This document shows positions 34,964 through 42,794 of a stretch of 64,000 nt of DNA, one piece after another (positions within the stretch are counted from its first letter, which is position 1; each line of letters opens with the position of its first letter). This DNA is from Caulobacterales bacterium (GTDB lineage: Bacteria; Pseudomonadota; Alphaproteobacteria; Caulobacterales; Caulobacteraceae). The DNA lies in contig CANJID010000005.1 in the NCBI GenBank assembly GCA_947474395.1, positions 29,583 to 93,582 on the forward strand. Direction: 5' to 3'. The notes under the pieces were generated by a model that was given only the letters and a program-made list of their open reading frames with translations, was not told the origin of the DNA and did not search any database. Made by a program: the position numbers and the translations under genes.

Positions 34964-36047
34964 AGGATCGCAGGGAAAGGCCGGCCGCCGGGTCCTGCTG
35001 CATCATCAGGACGTGCCCGTCGCCGAGGTTGGCGAGGCGGCTCACGCCGGCCTGCGGCAGCTCCTTGCGGGCGGCGCCGACGTGGTCGGCCTGTTTGATG
35101 AGGGCCTCCTGCTTGTCGATGTCGCGGCGGGCCACCTTCATCAGGGGATGGCGGCTGTTGGCGACCAGGAAGTAGTCCTCGCCACCCTGGCGGAAGTGCA
35201 GCATGTCGGTGGGGGTCGAGCCGGGCCCCAGGTCCGCGACGCTCTTGCCCTTGACCTGCGAGCCCGCGGCCGCGCCGGTCAGGGAGAACTGCACCAGCGG
35301 CGTGCAGGTGTAGGCCGCCAGCACGCTCCCTGCGCCGCCGTAGGGGACGAAGCTGGTGATCGGGGAGGCGGTCTCGAACCGGCCGTGGGAGACGTGGAAG
35401 ATCTCCAGCGAATTGAGCTGGGCCGCGCCGTTGAAGGGGAAGGCGACCCGGCGGAAGGCCGAGGTGAACTCCTCGTTCGAGGCGCCCGCGATCAGCACGG
35501 TCCCGTCGGTGTAGGCGAGGTCCGTGACCGTGACGCTGCGCAGGGGTTGGCGGCCGGCGGTGCGCTTGTCGTCCAGGCCCGGGGCCTTTTCGACGGTGGT
35601 CTGGGCGAAGGCGATGTTGGTGAGGGCCACCTGCGAAAGCTCGCCCTTGGCGTCGATCTTGACCAGGGCCGGGACCGCCGCGGCGCCGGAGCCGCGCATC
35701 ACCGAGATGAAGACGATGTTGGAGCCCGGCTGCACCGCCACGTCGCGCACGGCGATGTCGGCGGGGGCCGCGCCCAGGAAGGCGGCGAGACGCATGTCCA
35801 GCTTGTCGATGGAGACCGGCTGGGCGGCCATGGCGCGTCCGGCGCCCACGTCGAGCGCGAAGACCTTGGCGCCCACGGGGTCGGCCACGAACAGCACGCC
35901 CGCCGGTCCGAAGGCCAGCGGCCCGACCGACTTGATGTCCGGCGCGCCCTTGGTCATGCCATAGCTCGCAGCGGCCTTCGCCGCGCTCGCCACTGTAGCC
36001 GTCACAGCCACCGCCACCCCGGCGGTCATCAATTCCCGGCGATCCAT
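34944..36047 (-). CDS. Exported beta-propeller-like protein of unknown function
   Basis: 367 residues. The N-terminus MDRRELMTAGVAVAVTATVA has a Tat-like twin-arginine start and a cleavable Ala-rich region. The body repeats strand patterns such as GPLAFGPAGVLFVADPVGAKVFALD, VRDVAVQPGSNIVFISV and VTDLAYTDGTVLIAG, consistent with a six- or seven-bladed propeller. It is the first gene of the unit leading to the GMC oxidoreductase. A Tat signal suggests folding or cofactor loading before export, but no cofactor motif is visible. Confidence 0.72.
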   Translation of the reverse strand: MDRRELMTAGVAVAVTATVASAAKAAASYGMTKGAPDIKSVGPLAFGPAGVLFVADPVGAKVFALDVGAGRAMAAQPVSIDKLDMRLAAFLGAAPADIAVRDVAVQPGSNIVFISVMRGSGAAAVPALVKIDAKGELSQVALTNIAFAQTTVEKAPGLDDKRTAGRQPLRSVTVTDLAYTDGTVLIAGASNEEFTSAFRRVAFPFNGAAQLNSLEIFHVSHGRFETASPITSFVPYGGAGSVLAAYTCTPLVQFSLTGAAAGSQVKGKSVADLGPGSTPTDMLHFRQGGEDYFLVANSRHPLMKVARRDIDKQEALIKQADHVGAARKELPQAGVSRLANLGDGHVLMMQQDPAAGLSLRSYAVETL

Positions 36048-36157
36048 ATCGACCTCCCTAGCCCAGGGTCCGAGCCTCAGGGCGAAGGACAGTCGCGCCG
36101 GGGCTATTTGCTGTCAACGGAGACAGCGTTGTGTGTTGCGCGATGCAGTTTCAAACC

Positions 36158-36314
36158 AGTCCCCCTCACCCTCCCATGCTGCGCATGGGCCCCTCCCTCT
36201 CCCCACCGGGGAGAGGTGTTGAAGAGCGGACGCCGCATCCAAATCCCTCTCCCCAGTGGGGAGAGGGGCCAACGCCCGTTCGGCGTTAGCCGAATGGGAA
36301 GGTGAGGGGGGCTG
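36158..36314. repeat. Extragenic palindromic elements, family R1 (double copy) in a 410-bp gap
   Basis: Two CCCTCTCCCC-N-GGGGAGAGG stems (36194-36215 and 36245-36266), flanked by CCCCCTCACCCTCCCATG and GAATGGGAAGGTGAGGGGG, form nested inverted repeats. The rest of the gap between the Tat-protein start (36047) and the DUF3237 gene (36458) holds promoter space on either side and no coding sequence that I can support. Confidence 0.8.
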
Positions 36315-36457
36315 GCCAGCAGCCGAACTAGGGGACCCAAAGGTTTTTTGACCACGCTTTTCGTGGTTCCCCTAACCCCGCTTGCCCACGCGCCCTCGCC
36401 TCAGGCTATGCTTGGCGCCGATAAACTGGGCCCAGAGCCATGCAGCGAGGAAGCACC

Positions 36458-36979
36458 GTGACCGAGGACATTCCTACCCGGATGATGGAAGCGGGCCTCG
36501 CGCCCCAACCGCTGTTCCACCCCAGGACCGAGTGGGCCTTCACGATCGCCATCAACCTGGACAAGCCCTACCAGGTGCGCCCCAGCCTCTACGGCAAGTC
36601 GGAGCGCTGGGCCGTCTATCTGAAGGACGGCAAGTTCTGGGGGCCAGAGATCAAGGGCGTGGTGGTGCCGTTCTCGGGCGCCGACTGGCCGATCTGGCGC
36701 GAGGATGGCGTCATCGACTTCGACGCCCGCTACATCCTCCAGACCGACGACGGCGCGACCATCTACATGCAGAACCGCGGCTACCGCTGGGCCGAGAAGG
36801 CCTACATGGAGGCCATGTCGCGCAACGAGGAGGTCCCCTTCGACAAGTACTACATGCGCGTCGCCCCCAAGTTCGAGGCCCCCGCCGGCAAGTACGAATG
36901 GCTCTCCAAGCACGTCTTCATCGGCGTGGCGGAAAAGGTCCCGAAGGGCAACTGCATCCACTATTTCAAGGTGCTGTAG
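36458..36979 (+). CDS. DUF3237 family protein
   Basis: 173 residues from the GTG at 36458, which has GAGGAAG 5 nt upstream; an ATG at 36440 is an alternative with no clear site. The DUF3237 pattern is complete: FTIAINLDKPYQV, GxxxGPEIKGVVVPFSGADWP, DFDARYILQTDDGATIYMQNRGY and the terminal KVPKGNCIHYFKVL. The family has a beta-barrel fold and is found with aromatic and steroid degradation genes, with no proven reaction. A paralogue is at 56083-56595. It is isolated on the plus strand here. Confidence 0.88.
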   Translation: MTEDIPTRMMEAGLAPQPLFHPRTEWAFTIAINLDKPYQVRPSLYGKSERWAVYLKDGKFWGPEIKGVVVPFSGADWPIWREDGVIDFDARYILQTDDGATIYMQNRGYRWAEKAYMEAMSRNEEVPFDKYYMRVAPKFEAPAGKYEWLSKHVFIGVAEKVPKGNCIHYFKVL

Positions 36980-37047
36980 CGCCCGCCGCGCTTGGCGGTT
37001 GGCGACCACGGGTCTAGTCTTTCCGTCTTCGCCGGGAGGACGGTGCG

Positions 37048-37680
37048 ATGGCTCTGGTCGAGTGGCGTATGCGCGGTCCCGAGGTCGCCAGCTGCAACTG
37101 CAGCTGGGGCTGTCCCTGTCAGTTCAACGCCCTGCCTACCCACGGCCACTGCCGGGCCATGACGGCCATGCGGGTTGAACAAGGCAGGTTCGGCGATGTG
37201 GACCTCGCGGGGGTGAAGTGGTGCGGCGCCTTCGCCTGGCCGGGACCGATCCACGAGGGCGGCGGCGAGGCCTTCGTCGTCATCGATCCGGCCGCGTCCG
37301 AGGCCCAGCGCCAGGCGATCCTGACCATCCTCTCCGGCGCCGAGACCGAGCCGGGGGCCACCATCTTCAACGTCTTCGCCACCGTCATCGACACCCTGCA
37401 CCCGCCCCAGTATCTGCCGATCGACTTCTCGGTCGATATCGACCGTCGCACGGCGAGGGTCCTGGTCGAGGGCGTCCTCGACACGCAGGTCGAGCCGATC
37501 CGAAATCCGATCACCGGAGCGGAGCATCGGGCGAAGGTCGTCCTGCCCAACGGCTTTGAGTACCGCGAGGCCGAGTACGCCAGCGGCCGCACACGGGCCC
37601 AAGGTCCGGTGTCCCTGAACTGGGACTCCGGCCACGCCCATCTCGCGCGGCTCGACCTGTCGACCCACGGCGCGGCCTGA
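37048..37680 (+). CDS. DUF1326 domain protein
   Basis: 210 residues. The N-terminal cysteine cluster SCNCSWGCPCQFNALPTHGHC defines the family and looks metal-binding. Further family features are GxxFVVIDPAASEAQRQAIL and the beta-rich C-terminal half with IDRRTARVLVEG. It is followed, 9 nt later, by the DUF2182 membrane protein, a pairing seen in many bacteria. A role in metal (possibly copper) handling has been suggested from the cysteines, but I know of no proof. Confidence 0.9.
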   Translation: MALVEWRMRGPEVASCNCSWGCPCQFNALPTHGHCRAMTAMRVEQGRFGDVDLAGVKWCGAFAWPGPIHEGGGEAFVVIDPAASEAQRQAILTILSGAETEPGATIFNVFATVIDTLHPPQYLPIDFSVDIDRRTARVLVEGVLDTQVEPIRNPITGAEHRAKVVLPNGFEYREAEYASGRTRAQGPVSLNWDSGHAHLARLDLSTHGAA

Positions 37681-37689
37681 CCGCCCGCC

Positions 37690-38499
37690 GTGGCGCAGGA
37701 CCAGGGGGCGACGGCGAGGGTCTTTCGTCGTGACCGGCTGATCGCCGCCTGCTGCCTCGCCCTCGCGGCTCTTCTGTCCTGGGCCTGGTTGCTCGCAGAG
37801 GCGGGGCGCATGGCCGAGGGAACCATGGCGAGCATGCCGGGGATGCCGATGCCCGGCCCGCCGGCCGGGACCCTGGCCTATTTCACCGCCGCGTCCCTGA
37901 TGTGGCTGCTGATGATGACGGCGATGATGCTTCCGTCCGCCTCGCCGATGATCCTGCTCTACGCCCGGGTGACGGGCCGGATGCGGGCCGACGGTGCGAG
38001 CTTGGCGCCCACCTTCGTCTTCGCCGGCGTCTATCTCGCGCTGTGGAGCCTGTTCGCCATGGCCGCCGGCGGCTTGCAGGCCGCGCTCGTCCACTGGGGC
38101 GTCCTACATGCCGGCTTGCTGTCCCTGAGGGCCCAGGCTGCGGCGGGAATCCTGCTGCTGCTGGCGGGCGCCTATCAGTTCACCTCCGCCAAACAGGCCT
38201 GCCTGGACCGCTGTCGAGCGCCGCTGTCGTTGCTGGTGAACTGGTGGCGGCCCGGCTGGGCGGGCGCGGCGCGGCTGGGCCTCGTCCATGGCCTTTATTG
38301 CATCGGCTGCTGCTGGGCCCTGATGGCCCTGCTGTTCGTCGGGGGGGTCATGAACCTGGGCTGGGTCGTCGCCCTCGCGGTCCTGGTGGCGGTCGAGAAA
38401 CTCGCCCCGTTCAGCCGGGCCGCGACCCTCGCCTCCGGGATCGTCGCTACCGCCACCGGAGTCGGGCTCCTCATCCTCGCCCTGATCGCCCGTCCCTGA
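37690..38499 (+). CDS. DUF2182 integral membrane protein
   Basis: 269 residues and six to seven membrane helices. The family core is the MWLLMMTAMMLPSASPMILLYA helix with its methionines, then YQFTSAKQACLDRCRAPL and GLVHGLYCIGCCWALMALLFVGG, in which cysteines and methionines cluster within or near the membrane. That composition suggests metal transport or insertion. An extra Met-rich loop (ASMPGMPMPGP) precedes the core. The GTG start is 9 nt after the DUF1326 stop. Both proteins probably act as one system. Confidence 0.88.
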   Translation: MAQDQGATARVFRRDRLIAACCLALAALLSWAWLLAEAGRMAEGTMASMPGMPMPGPPAGTLAYFTAASLMWLLMMTAMMLPSASPMILLYARVTGRMRADGASLAPTFVFAGVYLALWSLFAMAAGGLQAALVHWGVLHAGLLSLRAQAAAGILLLLAGAYQFTSAKQACLDRCRAPLSLLVNWWRPGWAGAARLGLVHGLYCIGCCWALMALLFVGGVMNLGWVVALAVLVAVEKLAPFSRAATLASGIVATATGVGLLILALIARP

Positions 38500-38525
38500 G
38501 CGGCAAGGCCAGCCCCCGTCCAGGC

Positions 38526-39308
38526 TCAGGCCTGGGCGGCCTTGCTGCAGGCCGCCGCGATCACGGTGACGTTGTCGGGGGCGCCGCGGGCGAGGCAGAG
38601 CTCCATCAGGGAGTCGCAGGTCGCGGCCGGGGGGCCGAGGCGGAGGGCTTCGTAGATTTCGCGGGGGCTGACGCAGCCGTGGAGGCCGTCGCTGCACAAC
38701 AGGAACCGGTCGCCGGGCCGGACCTCGCCCTCGGCGTAGGCCAGGGCGGGCTCCTCATCGACGCCGACGGCGCGGGTGAGGACGTGGGCCATGGGGTGGC
38801 CCCTGGCCTCGTCGGCCGTCATCAGGCCGCGGTCGACCCGTTCCTGCACCTGGGTGTGGTCGCGGGTGAGCTGCACCAGCTCGCCGCCGCGGACACGGTA
38901 GGCGCGGCTGTCGCCGGCCCAGAAGACGGCGTAGCGGGCGCCGCTGAGGAGGAGGGTCACGACCGTCGAACCGATCGGGGCGGCGCGGGAGCGCGCCCGC
39001 TCGCGGATCAGGCGGTTGGCCTTGGCGACGGCCTCCGCGACACGGTCGCAGTCGGATTCGAGATCGCCCGACAGCGGGGCCTCGGCGAGCTTTTCGGCGA
39101 TGACGCCGGAGGCCCATTCGCCCCCGTCGTGGCCGCCCATGCCGTCCGCCACGGCCCAGAGGCCGACGTCCGGCCGGGCGACATAGGCGTCCTCGTTGGT
39201 GGCGCGCACGTGGCCCGGGTGGGTGCGGGCCGCGTCGGTGGCGAGGATGGCGGTTCGGCGCGGCGGCGCGGCGGGCGCCGGGAAGGGGAGGGGAAGGGCC
39301 TCGCTCAT
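38526..39308 (-). CDS. PP2C-type protein serine/threonine phosphatase (PppA-like)
   Basis: 260 residues with PP2C metal-site motifs in order: ATNEDAYVARPD, WAVADGMGGHDGG, GSTVVTLLLSG, WAGDSRAYRVRGGEL, LCSDGLHGCV and PDNVTVIAAACS. All the expected aspartates are present, so it should be active. The start at 39308 overlaps the kinase stop as ATGA. The pairing with a Ser/Thr kinase and a nearby TagH-like FHA gene mirrors the PppA/PpkA/Fha switch of type VI secretion. Confidence 0.92.
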   Translation of the reverse strand: MSEALPLPFPAPAAPPRRTAILATDAARTHPGHVRATNEDAYVARPDVGLWAVADGMGGHDGGEWASGVIAEKLAEAPLSGDLESDCDRVAEAVAKANRLIRERARSRAAPIGSTVVTLLLSGARYAVFWAGDSRAYRVRGGELVQLTRDHTQVQERVDRGLMTADEARGHPMAHVLTRAVGVDEEPALAYAEGEVRPGDRFLLCSDGLHGCVSPREIYEALRLGPPAATCDSLMELCLARGAPDNVTVIAAACSKAAQA

Positions 39309-40957
39309 CGGGCAGCCCCCGGTTCGGCCGAGCACTGGGCGGCGCCGATGTCCTTCCAGCGCGCCAGTACGCCCGTGCCCTTGAGCTGCAGCTTGCCGTT
39401 GTAGCGCCGGAGCTGCTGGTCGCCCCAGCGGCCGTAGATGACCTGGCATTCCTTGTCGAAGACGCGGGCCGAGCAGCCCTGGCGGCTGGCGTAGCCGATG
39501 TAGGTCCAGCCATTGCCGACAGCGCGCCAGCAGGCCTGGTCGGCGCCGTTGGAGGCGGCCGTGGCGGTGACGGGCGCGGCGGGCTCGGCGGCGGCCTTGG
39601 GGGCGGGGGCGGAAGCGACCGGGAGTTCGGGCGCGGAGGCGGCAAGCTGGATGGGGCGCGGGGCAGCGACGACGGCGATCGGCGCCCGGGCCTTGGCGAC
39701 CGGTTTCGGGGTCGGCGGCGCTGCCGGGAGGGCTTCCGCCGCGGCCAAGGGGGCGGCGGCGGTCGGGGCCACTTCGGTGGGAATGTCCGCTTCGGCAAGC
39801 GCGACCGCGTGGGGCGGCTCGACCGGGAGCTGGATCGGAACCGTCGCCGTCGCCGGCTGGGGCGTGCGGGGGCGGGTGGCGAGGGTGACGCCGAAGGCCG
39901 CCACGGCGCCGCCCAGCAGGAGCAGGCTGACGACCAGGGCGCGGGGCGCGCGGCGCGGCGTCGGCGCGTCCTCGGCGGGGGGCTCTTCGTGCGGGATCGC
40001 TTCGGCGACGGGCGCGGTCGCGGCGGTCGCGGGGGCGGGGAGCCCGATGGCGTCCAGGGCCTCGATCACCTCGGCCATGGTCTGGAAGCGGTGCGCGGGG
40101 TCGGGCGCCAGCATGCGCTGGAACACCGGCCGCAGGGCCTCGGGCAGAGGAGAGAGGTCCACGCCCTCGCGGCGGCGGTCCACCGCCTCGACCAGGGTCA
40201 CGCCCATGTCCACGGCCTGTCCGGCGGCCAGGGCCAGGACCACGAGGCCCAGGCTATAGATGTCGGTCCAGGGACCGATCTGGCGGCCGAAGTCGCCGAA
40301 CTGCTCGGGGGCGACGTAGGCGAGCTTGCCCGCGAAGCTGTCGCCGATGATGGTCTGGTGCGGAAGGTTCGACTCCCGGGCGATGCCGAAGTCGATGATC
40401 TTGGCGTGCTCCAGCCGCCCCTGTGGCAGGAGCACGTTGTCGGGGGACATGTCCCGGTGCACGGCGCCGTGGGCATGGGCGGCGGCCAAGCCGTCGGCGA
40501 GGCGCCGCGTCAGCGCCTTCAGCTCGTCGCTGGAGGGTCGCAGCTTGCCCAGGAGATCGGAGATCGACTGGCCGTCGATGAACTCGGTGACGATGTAGAA
40601 CAGGTCGAGGTGCGGCTCCTGCGCCAGGACGCGGTAGCGCACCAGGGCCGGATGGGCGAGCTCGGTGAGGATGCGCGCCTCTTTGCGGAACATGGCCTGG
40701 ACCTTGGGGTCGGCGGCCAGCTGCGGCAGCATCACCTTGATGGCGACGCGCTCGTCGGTGTTGACGTTCACCCCGGCGTAGACCTCGCCCATGCCGCCCC
40801 GGGCGAGGAAGCTGCGGACCTCGTAGATGTTGTTGAGCAGGGTTCCGGGGGCCAGGCCGCCCCGCCGCGAATAGGCGGTGGGCTCGTTCCTGAAGGACGA
40901 GTCGTCCGCCAAGGGCTGGAAGATGGTCCGCTGGTCCTGGTCTTCGAGCGTGCTCAC
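39305..40957 (-). CDS. Membrane-anchored Ser/Thr protein kinase (PpkA-like)
   Basis: 550 residues. The kinase domain (about 45-300) has the glycine loop LARGGMGEVYAG, Lys74 in VAIKVML, catalytic HRDMSPDN and IDFGIA (DFG). A single membrane helix (VVSLLLLGGAVAAFGVTLA, about 342-362) is followed by an Ala/Pro-rich linker and a C-terminal periplasmic module of about 65 residues with paired cysteines and aromatic residues (ACWRAVGNGWTYIGY ... CQVIYGRWGDQQLRRY). The kinase would sense a periplasmic cue and phosphorylate an FHA partner. It is divergent from the EAL/FHA genes across a gap with a 15-bp direct repeat. Confidence 0.92.
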   Translation of the reverse strand: MSTLEDQDQRTIFQPLADDSSFRNEPTAYSRRGGLAPGTLLNNIYEVRSFLARGGMGEVYAGVNVNTDERVAIKVMLPQLAADPKVQAMFRKEARILTELAHPALVRYRVLAQEPHLDLFYIVTEFIDGQSISDLLGKLRPSSDELKALTRRLADGLAAAHAHGAVHRDMSPDNVLLPQGRLEHAKIIDFGIARESNLPHQTIIGDSFAGKLAYVAPEQFGDFGRQIGPWTDIYSLGLVVLALAAGQAVDMGVTLVEAVDRRREGVDLSPLPEALRPVFQRMLAPDPAHRFQTMAEVIEALDAIGLPAPATAATAPVAEAIPHEEPPAEDAPTPRRAPRALVVSLLLLGGAVAAFGVTLATRPRTPQPATATVPIQLPVEPPHAVALAEADIPTEVAPTAAAPLAAAEALPAAPPTPKPVAKARAPIAVVAAPRPIQLAASAPELPVASAPAPKAAAEPAAPVTATAASNGADQACWRAVGNGWTYIGYASRQGCSARVFDKECQVIYGRWGDQQLRRYNGKLQLKGTGVLARWKDIGAAQCSAEPGAAR

Positions 40958-41020
40958 GAAATCCTCGGGCCGGCGGGACAGCTGATGAGCGGACCCTAGC
41001 GGCTCAGGCTTTCGGTCGGG

Positions 41021-41059
41021 TTAAGCATCGGTGTTTCCACGAGATTAAGCATCGCTGTT
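41021..41059. promoter_or_regulatory. 15-bp direct repeat in the kinase/EAL divergent promoter
   Basis: TTAAGCATCGGTGTT (41021-41035) recurs as TTAAGCATCGCTGTT (41045-41059), one mismatch, 24 bp apart start to start, just over two helical turns. It lies about 64-100 bp upstream of both divergent genes. It could be a tandem regulator site. Confidence 0.55.
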
Positions 41060-41120
41060 CATCTGGCAGCAGCACCTTCTCGCGTAGCCTGCGGGAAGAA
41101 GCCGCGGATTCCGCCCCTAG

Positions 41121-42794
41121 ATGCCGAGACCCCAGTCCAGCGCCGGTTCGGCGCCCCTCGCCGTCGGCCGCTTCCAGGCGGCTGTGGCCACATGCGCCGC
41201 GCTCGCCGCGGCTTTTCCGATTCTGGCGCTGTTGTCGCGCAGCCAGCAGGACGCCGGGCTGCCCCTGGCGTTCCTGGGCAGCGTCCTGGCCGTGGCCATG
41301 CTGATCCGGCTGTTGCGGCCGCTGGCGCGGGTGGCCGCAGGACTGCAGGACTGCCTGTCCGACACCCCTTCGGCCGTATCGCCCGCCGCCGACCCGGCCG
41401 CCGCGGGCGGCATGGCGGGCGACGTCGCCCGGCTGGCCCTTCGTCTCGACGGCATGCGCCAGAGGCTGACCAACCGCCATCCCGTCACCGGCCTGCCGAC
41501 GCGCGAGCCCTTCCTCGCGGACATCCTCGCGGACCTCCCCGACGCCGAGGGCCACGTCGTGCTCGGCGTCGTCCGCTTCGCCGACTACGACCGCCTCGCC
41601 GCCTTCGACCAGGCCGCCGCCGACCGGGCGCTCTCGGCCTTCGCGGACCGGCTCAGAGGCGCCCTCGCCAAGTCCCGCCGCCTGGCGCAGGTGGACCGCG
41701 ACTGTTTCGCCGCCTGGTTCAAGGACGCCCCCGACCGCGACGCCGCCGCCCGTGAGCTGCAGGCCCTGGCTTACGTCCTCGGGCAGGAATTCACCGCCGG
41801 GGACCTGACCCTGGCCCCCGACGTCGCCATCGGCGCGGCGGTGTTCCCGGACGACGGCGCCACACCGGCCGAGCTCTTGACCCGCGCCGTCGCGGCTTTG
41901 GAGACTGCCCGGCAGGCCGACAAGCCGATGGCCTTCTTCTCCGCCCAGGGCTCGGCGGAGGCGCAGGAGCGCTTCTCCCTCGCCCAGGATCTTCGCGGCG
42001 CCGTCAGCCGGGACGAGCTCCTGCTGCATTTCCAGCCGCTGGTGGATGTGCGCGAGGGGCGGGCGGTCGGCGCCGAGGCCCTGTTGCGCTGGCGCCATCC
42101 GACGCTCGGGCTGCTCGGTCCCAACCAGTTCATGCCGATCCTGGAGCAGTCGCCGGTCATGGCGGAGGTGGGCTTGTGGGTCCTGAACGCCGCCTGCCGC
42201 GAGCTGCGCAGCTGGCGCGACCAGGGCCTGGGCGACTTGAGGATCGCGGTGAACCTCTCCCCTACCCAGTGCCGCGACCCGCGGCTGAACGGCATGGTGA
42301 TGCGCACTCTGGAGCGACACGGCCTGCCGGCCTCGGCGGTGGAGCTGGAGCTGACGGAAACCGTGGCCATGGAGGACGCGGACCATACGCGCCGCCTGCT
42401 GAGCGATCTGCGCGCCCAGGGCGTCAGCGTCGCCATCGACGATTTCGGCGCGGGCTATTCCAGCCTGAGCTACCTGAAGAACCTGCCGTTCTCGAAGCTG
42501 AAGATCGACCGGGAGTTCGTCACCGGCGTTGACCAGCGCAGCGACAGCCGCGCCATCTGCGCCGCCCTGATCGCCCTGTCGCGCGGGCTCGGCATATCCC
42601 TGGTGGCCGAAGGGGTGGAGACAGCCGAGGAGGTCGCCACCCTGCGCGCCATGGGCTGCGAGATGTTCCAGGGTTATTTCTTCGCCCGGCCGATGGAGGG
42701 GGCCGCCTTTGTCCGCAAGGTCCGCGATCCGGCCTGGCTGACGCCGGACGCCTTTGACCGCGACGGGCGAACGCAAAGGAGGATGGCCCTATGA
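41121..42794 (+). CDS. EAL-domain c-di-GMP phosphodiesterase with degenerate GGDEF domain
   Basis: 557 residues. Two membrane helices (about 20-38 and 48-66) are followed by a GGDEF-like domain (about 120-260) that retains HPVGTL-like HPVTGLPTREPF but has QVDRDCFAAWF where GG(D/E)EF should be, so it cannot make c-di-GMP. The EAL domain (about 285-540) is intact: GAEALLRW, NLSPTQ, ELTETVAMED, IDDFGAGYSSLSYLK, LKIDREFV and AEGVE. It should hydrolyse c-di-GMP at the membrane. The next gene overlaps by 4 nt, tying c-di-GMP turnover to the FHA protein. Confidence 0.92.
   Translation: MPRPQSSAGSAPLAVGRFQAAVATCAALAAAFPILALLSRSQQDAGLPLAFLGSVLAVAMLIRLLRPLARVAAGLQDCLSDTPSAVSPAADPAAAGGMAGDVARLALRLDGMRQRLTNRHPVTGLPTREPFLADILADLPDAEGHVVLGVVRFADYDRLAAFDQAAADRALSAFADRLRGALAKSRRLAQVDRDCFAAWFKDAPDRDAAARELQALAYVLGQEFTAGDLTLAPDVAIGAAVFPDDGATPAELLTRAVAALETARQADKPMAFFSAQGSAEAQERFSLAQDLRGAVSRDELLLHFQPLVDVREGRAVGAEALLRWRHPTLGLLGPNQFMPILEQSPVMAEVGLWVLNAACRELRSWRDQGLGDLRIAVNLSPTQCRDPRLNGMVMRTLERHGLPASAVELELTETVAMEDADHTRRLLSDLRAQGVSVAIDDFGAGYSSLSYLKNLPFSKLKIDREFVTGVDQRSDSRAICAALIALSRGLGISLVAEGVETAEEVATLRAMGCEMFQGYFFARPMEGAAFVRKVRDPAWLTPDAFDRDGRTQRRMAL

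Noticed and set aside
36158..36314. CRISPR-like array
   Set aside because: The repeats are palindromes in inverted, nested arrangement without regular spacers, and there are no cas genes.
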